From Gammaproteobacteria bacterium (GTDB lineage Bacteria > Pseudomonadota > Gammaproteobacteria > Thiohalospirales > Thiohalospiraceae): a stretch of DNA of 38,052 nucleotides. Each line of letters starts with the position of its first letter. Position 1 is the first letter of the stretch. The notes beneath the pieces are model-generated. The model ran no database searches, was not told where the DNA came from, and was given only the letters and a program-made list of their open reading frames with translations. Positions 24,599 to 37,207 of this stretch are shown here, piece by piece. The stretch is taken from NCBI GenBank assembly GCA_024277575.1, contig JAJRUX010000062.1, forward strand, positions 1 through 38,052. Direction: 5' to 3'. The position numbers and the translations under genes are program-made.

Positions 24599-26266
24599 TT
24601 ATTTCACACCTTTTTCTCTCAGGAAGGGTACATATTTTTTGTCGGTACCTTGGATATGGTGTGCCAGCCAGTTTTTCAGGAACTGCAGCAGCTCTTCAAG
24701 AACGGTTTCATCCTTGGCGGTGACCCGGCCCTGAAATTCCATGATGCGGGCAACCAGCTTTTTGTGCTTGACCTGGTGTGGCCCCAGATCGGGATAGCCA
24801 TGCATTGCCAGCAGACCCTCCTCATAGGTAAAGTGGGTCTTGGTGTACTCCACCAGTCCGTTCAGGATCCGCCCCAGCATCTCATGGCCGCTGTTGTTGC
24901 CTGCTTCGTAATAGAGCTCGTTCACGATATCCACCAGCAGTTTGTGCTGACGGTCAACTTCGGCGATGCCAACCATAAGTGATTCATCCCAGCGAAACAG
25001 CAGATTACTGTCTTGGGCGGTTCGTCTCTCTTGTAGTGCTTTCTGGTTAATCCGGAACCGATCCAGCAGTACGCGTACCTCCGCAGCCATGGCGGCAACC
25101 CGGGTGCTTTCGGAACCGGCATGTTGGGCGTCATGGTTTATTTCATCCACTGCCTGGGAAATGCGGTTGATGTTGCTGTTAATATCCTCAGCCACGACAC
25201 TTTGTTGTTCAACTGCTGTTGCAATCAGCTCGTTCATTTCGGTAATGGAGGTGATGGCGCCGGCAATTTCATCCAGTACGGAACAGGTCCCGTTGGCCTG
25301 AGCCACACTTTGCTTGGCCCGCTCTCCGCTGGAGAGCATAACCTGGGCGGTTTCGCGGGTATCCCGTTGCAGATCCTCAATCATGCTCTGGATTTCCAGG
25401 GTTGACTCCTGGGTGCGTCTGGCCAGAGAGCGTACCTCATCGGCTACCACGGCAAAACCGCGTCCCTGTTCCCCAGCACGGGCCGCCTCAATGGCTGCGT
25501 TCAGTGCCAGCAGGTTGGTTTGTTCCGCGATATCACGAATGATATCCAGAATGCCATTGATATTGCTGCTGTGGTTCTCCAGCCGTCCAATTGCATCGAC
25601 TGCCTGTTGCACATCGCCGGCCAGGGCGTTGATGGAGCTGACGGCTTCTTCCACAACTTTTTGTCCACTTAGAATAGAGTTGTCTGCCTGTCTGGCTGCA
25701 TCAGCCGCTTGGGATGAGTTACGCGCAACCTCCTGTACCGTAGCTGTCATTTCGGTCATTGCTGCTGCTGCCTGTTCGATACTTTCGGCCTGGATGGAGA
25801 CGTTCTCTCCCGACTGTTTGTTGAGAACTGCCAGTTTGTCGGAAGTATCCGCCAGCACGCCTACGGTGGTGAGTACCGAGGTGATCGCCTGTCCGACGCC
25901 ATCGGATATATGATTGATGGAAGATGCAACCTCTGTCATTTCATCATGACTATTCAGGGACAGACGGGTACTCATGTCACCTTCGGCCATTTTTTTGCTG
26001 ACCTCCTGAAGCTGGTTAACGGTCGAGCAGATTGCTGCGTAGATAGCGAGATAAAGATAAGACAACAACAGCAGACTACCAACCAGAAGGGTGACATTCA
26101 GGTATTCCACTGTTTTACTTGTGGCTGTTTCTGCGCTGTTAGCACTGAAAAGCTCGTAACCAAAAATCAGCAAAGGTGCCGCACTGATTACAAACAGCAG
26201 AAAAAATTTGGTCCGGAAGCGAAGCTGGTTCATCAGATGGATAGCTGGCATCAATAAAACATTCAT
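24599..26266 (-). CDS. methyl-accepting chemotaxis protein with C-terminal bacteriohemerythrin domain
   Basis: 555-residue chemoreceptor. Two membrane helices at about 21-40 and 57-80 enclose only about 15 periplasmic residues, so there is no periplasmic sensor. A HAMP-like segment ([20 protein letters not shown]) and the signalling domain with [32 protein letters not shown] follow. From about 423 there is a complete hemerythrin domain: [20 protein letters not shown], and HHIQGTD, supplying the usual His/Glu/Asp ligands for an oxygen-binding di-iron site. The likely signal is oxygen, as in DcrH-type receptors. AGGA lies about ten bases before the ATG. Confidence 0.93.
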   Translation of the reverse strand: MNVLLMPAIHLMNQLRFRTKFFLLFVISAAPLLIFGYELFSANSAETATSKTVEYLNVTLLVGSLLLLSYLYLAIYAAICSTVNQLQEVSKKMAEGDMSTRLSLNSHDEMTEVASSINHISDGVGQAITSVLTTVGVLADTSDKLAVLNKQSGENVSIQAESIEQAAAAMTEMTATVQEVARNSSQAADAARQADNSILSGQKVVEEAVSSINALAGDVQQAVDAIGRLENHSSNINGILDIIRDIAEQTNLLALNAAIEAARAGEQGRGFAVVADEVRSLARRTQESTLEIQSMIEDLQRDTRETAQVMLSSGERAKQSVAQANGTCSVLDEIAGAITSITEMNELIATAVEQQSVVAEDINSNINRISQAVDEINHDAQHAGSESTRVAAMAAEVRVLLDRFRINQKALQERRTAQDSNLLFRWDESLMVGIAEVDRQHKLLVDIVNELYYEAGNNSGHEMLGRILNGLVEYTKTHFTYEEGLLAMHGYPDLGPHQVKHKKLVARIMEFQGRVTAKDETVLEELLQFLKNWLAHHIQGTDKKYVPFLREKGVK

Positions 26267-26303
26267 TGGGATATTTCCTTTATGTACTTTATTTAGCTTG
26301 CCA

Positions 26304-26342
26304 AATTCACTTCATGTTCCCGTTTCGGTCTGAAAGTGAATT
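26304..26342 (-). repeat. 9-bp inverted repeat in the leader of the hemerythrin receptor gene
   Basis: AATTCACTT (26304-26312) and AAGTGAATT (26334-26342), 21 bases apart, between the proposed sigma-28 promoter and the start codon. It could be a regulator site or an mRNA hairpin. Confidence 0.5.
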
Positions 26343-26353
26343 GTGTCTGAATT

Positions 26354-26380
26354 GTAACGGCCCTGTTTTATGAAACTTTA
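26354..26380 (-). promoter_or_regulatory. sigma-28 (FliA) type promoter for the chemoreceptor
   Basis: On the minus strand TAAAGTTT (26380-26373), an 11-base spacer, then GCCGTTAC (26361-26354). The -35 is identical to the E. coli consensus TAAAGTTT, the spacing is exact, and the -10 matches six of eight positions of GCCGATAA. It lies about 88 bases upstream of the receptor ATG. Confidence 0.7.
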
Positions 26381-26454
26381 GAAAATACTAATAAACCAAC
26401 AAAGAAAGGGGGGGATTTTGGGTGATTGGTGAAGGGAAAGGTGATCGGGTTGGC

Positions 26455-26485
26455 AATAAAAAAAGCCGCCGGGGGAGTGGCGGCT
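26455..26485 (-). terminator. strong intrinsic terminator on the minus strand
   Basis: AGCCGCC/GGCGGCT stem (26464-26470 and 26479-26485) with an eight-base loop. Read on the minus strand it is followed by TTTTTTTATTG. No minus-strand gene is seen to its right before cheV, so the transcript it ends is unknown. Confidence 0.65.
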
Positions 26486-26498
26486 GTAAAGTCTGGTT

Positions 26499-26760
26499 AT
26501 GGATAAAACACGATCCCTGTAGTGATAATTATCGGTTTGACAGCCGCGCTTATCCAGCTGAGTTTGTCAAAGGGATGTGAACAGTCTGCTCAATGAATTG
26601 CAGAATACCCCTCAAGTACATCAACCGGGTGGCCGTTATTGGGTAGTGACCGGTCATTACCGTCCGGCATCCAGTCGACTCTGTAGCAGGTCGGGTGGAT
26701 GGCTTGTGCGAGTCGATGGCAGGCGTGTGGTTTGTAACTGGACAAACAGGGTAGTGAATG
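26499..26760 (+). pseudogene. possible decayed small lipoprotein gene upstream of cheV
   Basis: Three reading-frame pieces look like one protein. ATG 26499 gives MDKTRSL and stops. A shifted frame from 26522 gives VIIIGLTAALIQLSLSKGC, which resembles a lipoprotein signal with its cysteine. The original frame from 26577 then gives QPGGRYWVVTGHYRPASSRLC and RVDGRRVVCNWTNRVV, resembling the two-cysteine RYWVxxG...Y-AS-C...C core of small gammaproteobacterial surface lipoproteins. Two opposite frame changes would be needed. If it is intact only from GTG 26577, it would be a 93-residue ORF overlapping cheV by about 100 bp, which I think is less likely. The resemblance is by eye only. Confidence 0.3.
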
Positions 26761-27720
26761 ATGTCAAATTTTCTAAAATCAGTAGACGATCGAACGGGTC
26801 TGGCGGGAGCCAATCGGCTGGAAATTCTGCTATTCAGTCTTGGTATGGATCAGAATAGCGGGCGTGAAGAGATGTTCGGAATTAATGTATTCAAGGTCAG
26901 GGAGGTACTCAGGGTTCCGGAAATAGTACGTGCTCCTGACATGCCTCCCGGCGTGGAGGGGATGGTAAGTTTGCGTGGAGTGATGATTCCGGTAATCCAG
27001 ATGTCACACTTCTGTGATGTCAACGTAAGCAGCAAACCGGATGCGCTGATTGTTACCGAGTATAACTATAACATGCAGGGTTTTCTGGTTGATTCGGTAG
27101 ATCAAATCGTGCGCATGGAGTGGAGTTCCATCAAGGAGCCACCGGCGATGATGGCGCATCGTCACGGGGGACTGGTGACCGCTGTTGCCGATCTGAAAGA
27201 TGATCGTATCGTGATGATTCTGGATGTGGAGAAGATACTGGATGAGACCACCGGCCGGACTGCCGATCCCCATCTGTTTGATGGAATAGGAAAAGCAGAA
27301 GTGCCGGCAAATATGTTTTTTGCCGATGATTCCTCGGTTGCCCGTACTCAGATTGAGATGACCATGGATCGGATGGGTATACACCATACCAGCGCAAAAA
27401 ATGGTAAACAGGCGTGGGAGAAACTCAGCCAGATTGCAGCTGAAGCCGAAGCTGAGGGGCTGACGGTAGCAGACAAACTCGACTTTATATTGACCGATGT
27501 CGAGATGCCGGAAATGGATGGTTATGTTCTGACCAAAAAGATAAAAAGTGACAAGCGCTTTGCCGGGGTCCCTGTCATTATGCACTCTTCACTGTCCGCT
27601 GCTGCAAACAGCAATATAGGTAAAAGTGTCGGTGCTGATGCTTATGTGGGTAAATTTAAACCTAAGGAGCTGGCTGAAGTACTGCTCCCCTTGCTGAAAG
27701 AGAAGAGTACTGCTGGCTGA
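26758..27720 (+). CDS. cheV: chemotaxis coupling protein CheV (CheW-REC fusion)
   Basis: 320 residues: an N-terminal CheW domain (ILLFSLG...FGINVFKVREVLRVPEIV, VEGMVSLRGVMIPVIQM) couples receptors to CheA, and a C-terminal receiver domain has FADDSS, phosphoacceptor D247 in LTDVEMPEMDG, HSSLS and the conserved lysine in YVGKFKP. It can be phosphorylated by CheA and may tune signalling. ATG 26758 and ATG 26761 are both possible; AGGG at 26748-26751 serves either. It stands back to back with the hemerythrin chemoreceptor, suggesting they work in the same aerotaxis pathway. Confidence 0.95.
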   Translation: MMSNFLKSVDDRTGLAGANRLEILLFSLGMDQNSGREEMFGINVFKVREVLRVPEIVRAPDMPPGVEGMVSLRGVMIPVIQMSHFCDVNVSSKPDALIVTEYNYNMQGFLVDSVDQIVRMEWSSIKEPPAMMAHRHGGLVTAVADLKDDRIVMILDVEKILDETTGRTADPHLFDGIGKAEVPANMFFADDSSVARTQIEMTMDRMGIHHTSAKNGKQAWEKLSQIAAEAEAEGLTVADKLDFILTDVEMPEMDGYVLTKKIKSDKRFAGVPVIMHSSLSAAANSNIGKSVGADAYVGKFKPKELAEVLLPLLKEKSTAG

Positions 27721-27821
27721 CCGTTGACATTTCCTTGCCAGAGCACCAGGGATTGTGGAAAACAACCGCTCTGCGGTAAAATCCTTACTATTTTATCTGT
27801 TACAGAGAGGTGTCTCTTTCC

Positions 27822-29177
27822 ATGAAGCGCAAGCTTTATGTCAAGACGTTTGGTTGCCAGATGAATGAGTACGACTCCGCGAAAATGGCGGATGTGCTCA
27901 ATGCATCGCACGGCTTTGAACTTGTGGAGGAGCCTGAGCAGGCGGATCTGCTGTTGCTCAATACCTGCTCGATTCGTGAGAAGGCGCAGGAGAAGGTGTT
28001 CTCCCAGCTGGGCATGTGGCGTGAGTTGAAAGAGCGCCGTCCGGGGCTTGTGATTGGCGTGGGCGGTTGCGTTGCCAGTCAGGAAGGCGAGCTTTTGCGC
28101 AAGCGGGCGCCCTGTGTGGATCTGGTGTTCGGTCCGCAGACCCTGCACCGTCTTCCGCAGATGCTGGATGATGTCCAGGGAGGGCAGGGCGGAGTGATTG
28201 ATGTCTCCTTTCCTGAAATCGAAAAATTTGACCGCCTTCCCGAACCCCGTGCCGAAGGGCCATCGGCCTACGTTGCCGTTATGGAAGGGTGCAGCAAGTA
28301 CTGCACCTACTGCGTTGTTCCCTATACCCGCGGTGAGGAGATCAGCCGCCCCTTCGATGATGTCATTGCCGAGGTGGTGCAGCTGGCGGATCAGGGGGTT
28401 CGCGAGGTGAACCTGCTGGGACAGAATGTCAACGCCTACCGGGGTGTCATGGATGATGGAGAATATGCCGATCTGGCGCTGCTTGTCTCTTATGTGGCAG
28501 CTGTCGATGGTATCGAGCGGGTTCGCTATACCACCTCCCATCCGGTGGAGATGAGCGACAGCCTCATCCAGGCCTATGCGGAGGTGCCGCAGCTGGTCAG
28601 TCATCTGCACCTGCCGGTGCAGAGCGGTTCGGATCGCATTCTGGCGATGATGAAACGGGGCCACAGTGTACTGGAGTACAAGCGGATTATCCGCCGCCTG
28701 CGCGCCGTGCGGCCGGATATCTCCATCTCTTCCGATTTCATCGTTGGTTTTCCCGGTGAGAGTGACGCGGATTTTGAGGCGACCATGAACCTGATCGCCA
28801 GCGTGGGTTTTGATCATTCATTCAGTTTCATCTACAGTGCCCGCCCCGGCACGCCTGCCGCCAGCTTGCCGGATGATGTCGCACCGGAAGTGAAAAAGCA
28901 GCGCCTTGCCATCCTTCAGCAGCGTATCAGCCAGCAGGCGGCGGAGATCAGCCGCGCCATGACGGGAACGGTGCAGCGCGTTCTGGTGGAGGGGGCATCC
29001 CGCAAGGACAGCCGTCAGCTGGCGGGCCGTACAGAAAACAACCGGATAGTTAATTTTAGCGCTTCTGATGATTCGTTAATCGGGCAGTTTGCCGAGGTGA
29101 TGATTACCGAGGCGTTGCCCAACTCCCTGCGTGGTGAGCTGGTCACACAACCGGTTCCCCGGAGCGTCACTGCATGA
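27822..29177 (+). CDS. miaB: tRNA-2-methylthio-N6-dimethylallyladenosine synthase
   Basis: Radical-SAM enzyme that adds a methylthio group to i6A37 of tRNAs reading UNN codons. 451 residues from ATG 27822; GTG 27810 is in frame but gives an atypical N-terminus. The N-terminal methylthiotransferase domain has its cluster cysteines in [22 protein letters not shown] and [11 protein letters not shown]. The radical-SAM CxxxCxxC is in [18 protein letters not shown]. The C-terminal TRAM domain holds QRVLVEGAS. It starts the long housekeeping operon, and its stop overlaps the phoH start. Confidence 0.97.
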   Translation: MKRKLYVKTFGCQMNEYDSAKMADVLNASHGFELVEEPEQADLLLLNTCSIREKAQEKVFSQLGMWRELKERRPGLVIGVGGCVASQEGELLRKRAPCVDLVFGPQTLHRLPQMLDDVQGGQGGVIDVSFPEIEKFDRLPEPRAEGPSAYVAVMEGCSKYCTYCVVPYTRGEEISRPFDDVIAEVVQLADQGVREVNLLGQNVNAYRGVMDDGEYADLALLVSYVAAVDGIERVRYTTSHPVEMSDSLIQAYAEVPQLVSHLHLPVQSGSDRILAMMKRGHSVLEYKRIIRRLRAVRPDISISSDFIVGFPGESDADFEATMNLIASVGFDHSFSFIYSARPGTPAASLPDDVAPEVKKQRLAILQQRISQQAAEISRAMTGTVQRVLVEGASRKDSRQLAGRTENNRIVNFSASDDSLIGQFAEVMITEALPNSLRGELVTQPVPRSVTA

Positions 29178-30139
29178 GTGAAGCCCTGCAAACCGTTGAT
29201 TTCGTTCTTGAGCCTGCCGATAACCAGCGTCTGGCCAATCTTTGCGGCCAGCTTGATGAGCATCTCCGCCAGGTGGAGCGCCGTCTGGGGGTGGAGATTA
29301 ACAACCGTGGTAATACCTTCCGTGTTATCGGTGGCGGTGGCGCAGTTCAACTGGCCAGCAGGGTGGTTCAGGAGTTGTACCGGGAGACGGCTGAAAAGCC
29401 ATTGACACCTTCCGGCGTACATCTGTTTCTGCAGGAGTCGGGTGTTGACAGCCTGCTGGCACAGGAAACGGCCAAACTTCCGGAGGTTGTTATCCAGACC
29501 CCGCGTGGTCTGATTCGGGGGCGCGGGATCAATCAACAGCGGTATCTTCGGCAGATTCAGCAGGAGGACGCCATCTTTGGTATCGGTCCCGCCGGTACCG
29601 GCAAGACCTATCTGGCGGTAGCCTGCGCAATTCAGGAGCTGGAGCAGGACAAGGTAAGGCGTATCGTGCTGACCCGTCCCGCAGTGGAGGCCGGGGAGCG
29701 GCTCGGTTTTTTGCCGGGTGATCTGGCGCAGAAGATTGATCCCTACCTGCGTCCTCTCTACGATGCGCTGTACGAGATGCTTGGGTTTGAACGCGTTGCC
29801 AAACTGATTGAGCGTAACGTGATTGAAGTGGCGCCCCTGGCCTACATGCGGGGGCGCACGCTCAATGAGTCGTTCATCATCCTCGATGAGGCGCAGAATA
29901 CCACCGTGGAGCAGATGAAGATGTTCCTTACCCGGATCGGTTTTGGCTCCAGGGCGGTGATCACCGGCGATGTGACCCAGATTGATCTGCCGCAGGGCAG
30001 CCGTTCCGGACTGCGCCATGTGGTCGAGGTGCTGAAGGGTGTGAAGGGAGTCGGGTTTACCTTTTTTCAGGCCAGGGATGTGGTGCGCCATCAGTTGGTG
30101 CAGCGTATCGTGACGGCCTACGAGAAGTTTGAGGATTGA
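29174..30139 (+). CDS. ybeZ: PhoH-like ATPase (YbeZ)
   Basis: Cytosolic P-loop ATPase, 321 residues, associated with YbeY in RNA metabolism and ribosome quality control. Walker A GPAGTGKT at 138-145; Walker B-like ILDEAQNTT with D238; [18 protein letters not shown] and [17 protein letters not shown] are PhoH signatures. The N-terminal about 100 residues contain a KH-like segment ([12 protein letters not shown]). The ATG overlaps the miaB TGA as ATGA. The order miaB-ybeZ-ybeY-corC-lnt is the standard gammaproteobacterial one. Confidence 0.95.
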   Translation: MSEALQTVDFVLEPADNQRLANLCGQLDEHLRQVERRLGVEINNRGNTFRVIGGGGAVQLASRVVQELYRETAEKPLTPSGVHLFLQESGVDSLLAQETAKLPEVVIQTPRGLIRGRGINQQRYLRQIQQEDAIFGIGPAGTGKTYLAVACAIQELEQDKVRRIVLTRPAVEAGERLGFLPGDLAQKIDPYLRPLYDALYEMLGFERVAKLIERNVIEVAPLAYMRGRTLNESFIILDEAQNTTVEQMKMFLTRIGFGSRAVITGDVTQIDLPQGSRSGLRHVVEVLKGVKGVGFTFFQARDVVRHQLVQRIVTAYEKFED

Positions 30140-30168
30140 GCCATATCCATGCCTGAAGTTTTTTTGCG

Positions 30169-30642
30169 GTGAACTGTTGCAATATTACCGTTGATCTGCA
30201 GTCTGCTGTGGAGAAAACGGTGGAAATACCCGCCAGGGAGAGTATTGAGAAGTGGGTGCGGGCAACCCTTGAAGGGGCCGGTTTTGCAGGGCGGGAGGTG
30301 GAATTGACCATTCGCATCGTGGAGCCGGAGGAGAGCGCCCGCCTGAACCGGACCTACCGTCACAAAACCGGTTCTACCAATGTGCTTTCGTTCCCCTTTG
30401 AAAATCCTCCCGGGGTAACGCTCCCGCTGCTGGGCGATCTGGTAATATGTGCGTCAGTAGTGGAGCAACAGGCGGCCCGGCAGCACAAGACTGTGGTGGC
30501 CCACTGGGCGCACATGATTGTCCACGGTGTTCTTCATCTGCTGCGGTATGATCATATTGAACCGCAGCAGAGGCAGGAGATGGAAAGGCTTGAAATTTCC
30601 ATCCTGGCCGGATTAGGCTATGAAGACCCTTATTTAATGTGA
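30169..30642 (+). CDS. ybeY: endoribonuclease YbeY, rRNA maturation factor
   Basis: Zinc-dependent single-strand endoribonuclease for 16S rRNA 3' maturation and ribosome quality control. 157 residues from GTG 30169. The zinc site H119-x3-H123-x5-H129 is in IVHGVLHLLRYDHIEP, and the family segment RHKTGSTNVLSFPFE is present. The start has no strong ribosome site and lies 29 bases after ybeZ. Followed seven bases later by corC. Confidence 0.94.
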   Translation: MNCCNITVDLQSAVEKTVEIPARESIEKWVRATLEGAGFAGREVELTIRIVEPEESARLNRTYRHKTGSTNVLSFPFENPPGVTLPLLGDLVICASVVEQQAARQHKTVVAHWAHMIVHGVLHLLRYDHIEPQQRQEMERLEISILAGLGYEDPYLM

Positions 30643-30649
30643 ATGGAGT

Positions 30650-31558
30650 ATGAACGAAGAAGGTCAATCTGACAGTTCTGCGGCGGATGGAGAGAAGCCG
30701 CACCGCTCCTGGCTGGAAAAAATCGGCCAGGTTCTTTACCAGGGAGAACCCCGCGACAGGGAAGAGTTGCTGGAGGTGATGCGCGATGCATCGCGCCGCG
30801 GCTTGCTGGACAGTGATGCTCTGGCGATGATTGAAGGGGTGTTGCAGGTGGCCGAGATGCAGGTTCGGGATATCATGATCCCCCGCTCGCAGATGGTTGT
30901 TGTGGAGCATGATGCCGATCCCCGTTCCTTTCTTCCACTGGTTATCGAGTCTACCCACTCCCGGTTTCCGGTTATCGGCGAGAGCCGGGATGAGATTATC
31001 GGCATCCTGCTGGCCAAGGATCTGCTTGCCTGGCTTGCCCAGGGGGATGATGCAGCGTTTGATATTCGCGAAGCACTGCGTCCGGCGGCATTTATCCCTG
31101 AGAGCAAGCGCCTCAATGTGCTGCTGAAGGAGTTCCGCGCCAGCCGTAATCACATGGCCATTGTGGTTGATGAGTACGGGGGTGTGGCAGGATTGGTGAC
31201 CATTGAGGACGTGCTTGAGCAGATCGTGGGAGAGATCGAGGATGAGCATGACATCGATGATGACACTTACATCATGCGTTATGGCGCCAACCGGTATACA
31301 GTCAAGGCACTGACCCCCATTGATGAATTCAATGAATACTTCGGCACGGAGTTCAGTGACGAGGAGTTTGATACCATTGGCGGTCTGGTCATGCACGGTT
31401 TCGGACACATGCCGAAACGGGGAGAAATGGTTACCCTCGGGTCTTTCCAGTTTAAGGTGCTGCGGGCCGATAACCGCCGAATTCATCTGTTGCAGCTGCT
31501 CAAAATCGACAGCCCTGTAAAGCAGCAGCCGGAAGAGATGATTCCGGGTGAACATTGA
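30650..31558 (+). CDS. corC: CorC/HlyC family CBS-domain transporter accessory protein
   Basis: 302 residues, cytosolic: two CBS domains from about residue 70 (MQVRDIMIPRSQMVVVEHD; AAFIPESKRLNVLLKEFRASRNHMAIVVDEYGGVAGLVTIEDVLEQIVG) and a C-terminal CorC_HlyC transporter-associated domain (YTVKALTPIDEFNEYFG...GDLVxx-like GFGHMPKRGEM). In E. coli it aids magnesium/cobalt efflux with CorA. The GGAG before the ATG is unusually close (one base), so initiation may rely on coupling to ybeY. Confidence 0.93.
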   Translation: MNEEGQSDSSAADGEKPHRSWLEKIGQVLYQGEPRDREELLEVMRDASRRGLLDSDALAMIEGVLQVAEMQVRDIMIPRSQMVVVEHDADPRSFLPLVIESTHSRFPVIGESRDEIIGILLAKDLLAWLAQGDDAAFDIREALRPAAFIPESKRLNVLLKEFRASRNHMAIVVDEYGGVAGLVTIEDVLEQIVGEIEDEHDIDDDTYIMRYGANRYTVKALTPIDEFNEYFGTEFSDEEFDTIGGLVMHGFGHMPKRGEMVTLGSFQFKVLRADNRRIHLLQLLKIDSPVKQQPEEMIPGEH

Positions 31559-31594
31559 GAGCTGGTTAGTCGGACGTTCATTGCTCGTTCTCAG

Positions 31595-33160
31595 ATGAAT
31601 CGGGTACGCGGATTGTCCGATTTATCTGCGCATGGCGGGCATGGTTTGCTGGCCAGAGGCTGGCGCGGGGACGTGATTGTCCTCGGGGCGGGGGCGCTGT
31701 TGCCCTTGGCTTTTGCCCCTTACCATCTGTTTCCTGTAGCCATTCTTTCTCCCGCCCTGCTGTTTGCCACCCTGTTGACCCTTACCCCGGCTCAGGCGTT
31801 CTGGCGCGGCTGGCTGTTCGGTATCGGAATGTTCGGCGTCGGGGTTTCCTGGATCTTTGTCTCCATCCATGAATTCGGTTCTGCCAGCGTTCCGCTGGCA
31901 GCACTGCTTACCTTGCTGTTTGTCTCTGTTATCGCGTTGTACCCGGCTTTGCTGGGTTACGTTGCCACACGAGTGTTGAACTGGTTGCGTGGCACCAAAC
32001 GGTCTGCACAGGCGGTTGAGTTGCTGGTAATATTGCCGGCTCTGTGGACGTTGTTCGAGTGGTGGCGGGGATGGTTCCTCAGCGGTTTCCCCTGGCTGAA
32101 CCTGGGTGTCAGCCAGATTGGTACCCCGCTGGGGGGGCTGGCGCCGCTGCTGGGAGAGTATGGTGTCTCATGGGCTGCCGCATTCAGTGCCGGTGTGATT
32201 GTATTGATGGTGTTCCAGCCCGGTTCCCGGTGGCGTTATCCGGTTATGCTGTTTGCTCTCTGGACAGGAGTGTGGCTGGTGGGCCAAATCGAATGGACTC
32301 AACCCAAAGGCAACCCCCTCAAGGTGGCTTTGCTGCAGGGTAATGTACCCCAGGAGATCAAGTGGCTGCCTGAACAGCTGCGCCCCAATCTGGAGCTGTA
32401 TACCGGCTTGACTGCCCGGCACTGGGACAGCGATCTGATTATCTGGCCGGAAACGGCTGTTACCGCGTTTTACTATCAGTTGAAAGACGGTTTTTTAACC
32501 TATTTGCAGCAGGCGGCTGAGGATCACAATACCGATCTACTGGTAGGTCTACCTATCACTGATCAGGGTAGCGGCCGCTATTACAACGCCATGATGAGCC
32601 TGGGTAGCAGCCAGGGTTTTTACCGCAAGCACCATCTGGTTCCATTTGGTGATTTTGTCCCGTTCGAGGAACAGCTGCGCGGCCTGATAGCATTTTTTGA
32701 TCTGCCCATGTCCTCATTCAGCGCGGGCGCCCCAAGGCAGCCGTTATTGCAAGTGGCGGGTCACAAGGTAGGGATCTCCATCTGCTATGAGGACGCCTTT
32801 GGCGCCGAGGTGATTCGCACCCTGCCCGAGGCGGATTTTCTGGTAAACGTGAGCAACGACGCCTGGTGGGGGGACAGTTTTGGCCCTCACCAGCATCTGC
32901 AGATCGCCTCCATGCGGGCTCTTGAAGGGGGGCGTCCCCTGGTGCGGGCCACCAATACCGGTATCACCGCGATAGTTGATCATCATGGCCGGATTACATC
33001 CACTGCGCCACAGTTCGAGGTAGCGGTGCTGGCCGGGATGGTACAGCCCCGTCAGGGTGCGACTCCCTACGTGAGATGGGGAAACCTGCCGGTTATACTG
33101 CTCGTGGCGGGCCTGCTTGCGGTAGTTTTATTGCGCCGCGGTGGCCGGGCTGCAGAATAA
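31595..33160 (+). CDS. lnt: apolipoprotein N-acyltransferase
   Basis: Inner-membrane enzyme that adds the third acyl chain to lipoproteins. 521 residues: six or so membrane helices in the first about 215 residues (PLAFAPYHLFPVAILSPALL and others), then a nitrilase-like periplasmic domain with the catalytic triad E286 in IIWPETAV, K345 in YRKHHLVPFGDFVPFE, and C397 in ISICYEDAFG, and a last helix near the end. All triad residues are present, so activity is expected. No strong ribosome site is evident before the ATG. Works with LptE and other lipoproteins of the same operon. Confidence 0.96.
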   Translation: MNRVRGLSDLSAHGGHGLLARGWRGDVIVLGAGALLPLAFAPYHLFPVAILSPALLFATLLTLTPAQAFWRGWLFGIGMFGVGVSWIFVSIHEFGSASVPLAALLTLLFVSVIALYPALLGYVATRVLNWLRGTKRSAQAVELLVILPALWTLFEWWRGWFLSGFPWLNLGVSQIGTPLGGLAPLLGEYGVSWAAAFSAGVIVLMVFQPGSRWRYPVMLFALWTGVWLVGQIEWTQPKGNPLKVALLQGNVPQEIKWLPEQLRPNLELYTGLTARHWDSDLIIWPETAVTAFYYQLKDGFLTYLQQAAEDHNTDLLVGLPITDQGSGRYYNAMMSLGSSQGFYRKHHLVPFGDFVPFEEQLRGLIAFFDLPMSSFSAGAPRQPLLQVAGHKVGISICYEDAFGAEVIRTLPEADFLVNVSNDAWWGDSFGPHQHLQIASMRALEGGRPLVRATNTGITAIVDHHGRITSTAPQFEVAVLAGMVQPRQGATPYVRWGNLPVILLVAGLLAVVLLRRGGRAAE

Positions 33161-33172
33161 TCCGGAAAGTAA

Positions 33173-36164
<2,992 letters not shown>

Positions 36165-36168
<4 letters not shown>

Positions 36169-37196
36169 AACTCCGCGGAGAGCAACTTGCCGGGCATCTC
36201 GCCAGGGAGCTGGTGCCGATCTACCTGATCAGCGGAGATGAGCCGTTGCAGCTGGCGGAGGCCGCCGATGCCGTGCGCAGGGCAGTCAGGGAGAGGGGGT
36301 TTACCGGACGCGAGATATTGAGCGTCGAAAAGAGTTTCGACTGGAACCGGCTTGCCTCGGCAGCCAGCGAGTTGTCACTGTTTGCCGAACAGCGTCTGAT
36401 TGAACTGCGTCTGCCGGGTGGCAAGCCCGGTGATGCTGGAGGCAAGGCGCTGCGCGCCTGGGCGGAGAATCCGCCGGATGAGTGTGTGCTGCTGATTGTC
36501 AGCGCAAAGATCGACGCTTCCGCCCGGCGCAGCAAATGGTTCCAGGCGCTTGAGCGCAGCGGAGTGGTGGTGCAGCTGTGGCCGCCAAAACCGAATGAAC
36601 TGGCGGGCTGGATACGGCAGCGGATGCAGGCACGAGGGATGCGTGCCAGTGCAGAGGCGGTCGCCCTGCTGGCCGAACGGGTCGAGGGCAATCTGCTGGC
36701 AGCGGCGCAGGAGATCGAGAAACTGCACCTGCTTTATGGCGAGAAGCCGCTGGAGTTACCGGATGTTGTGGCCGCAGTGGCGGACAGCGCACGTTTCAAT
36801 ATCTACGAACTGGTCGATACCGCGCTTTCCGGTGATGCGTCCCGCAGTGTGCGTACCCTGCGTGGACTGCAGGGCGAAGGGATTGAACCGGTACTGGTGT
36901 TGTGGGCGCTGGCCCGGGAGATCCGGCAGCTGGCGGGAATGGCGCTGGAGATGGAGTCCGGCTCTCCACCGGATCAGGTGATGCGCCAGTATCGGGTATG
37001 GGAGCAGCGCAAGCCGGTGGTGCGTCAGGGCTTGCAGCGCCATAACCGATCACGCTGGCAGCAGATGCTGCGCCGTGCGGCCCGCATCGATCGGCTGATA
37101 AAGGGGATTGACAAGGGTAATCCCTGGGATGAGTTGCTACAATTGGTTTTGTTGATGGCGGGAATACGCCTGTTCAAGGGCGCCGCAGGTGTTTGA
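36165..37196 (+). CDS. holA: DNA polymerase III subunit delta
   Basis: Clamp-loader delta subunit that opens the beta sliding clamp. 343 residues from ATG 36165, matching the usual HolA length. The frame is open to 36087, but those extra residues overlap lptE. N-terminal domain: [25 protein letters not shown]; beta-binding and AAA+-like segments [54 protein letters not shown]; and [18 protein letters not shown]. Start overlaps the lptE stop. Confidence 0.94.
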
Positions 37197-37207
37197 TTGA
37201 GGGTTAT

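Larger units (their letters stand above)
26267..26757. other. 491-bp divergent region between the hemerythrin receptor and cheV
   Basis: From the receptor side it holds a 9-bp inverted repeat (26304-26342), a sigma-28-type promoter (26354-26380), a GC-rich terminator acting on the minus strand (26455-26485) and a stretch that looks like a decayed small lipoprotein gene (26499-26760, plus strand). No clear promoter for cheV was found. Confidence 0.6.

Noticed and set aside
26524-26533. Perfect palindrome GATAATTATC as an operator
   Set aside because: Ten AT-rich bases occur easily by chance and it lies within the possible decayed lipoprotein signal region; no second copy seen nearby.
27642-28817. 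391-codon open frame on the minus strand opposite miaB
   Set aside because: It is the antisense shadow of cheV's end and miaB. miaB has all its motifs, and the antisense product shows no domain and a composition typical of mirrored coding sequence.
29015-30091. 358-codon minus-strand open frame opposite ybeZ
   Set aside because: Shadow of ybeZ, whose Walker motifs are clear.
30374-31555. 393-codon open frame on the minus strand opposite corC
   Set aside because: corC and ybeY on the plus strand are well-supported families; the antisense product is His/Gln-rich with no recognisable domain.
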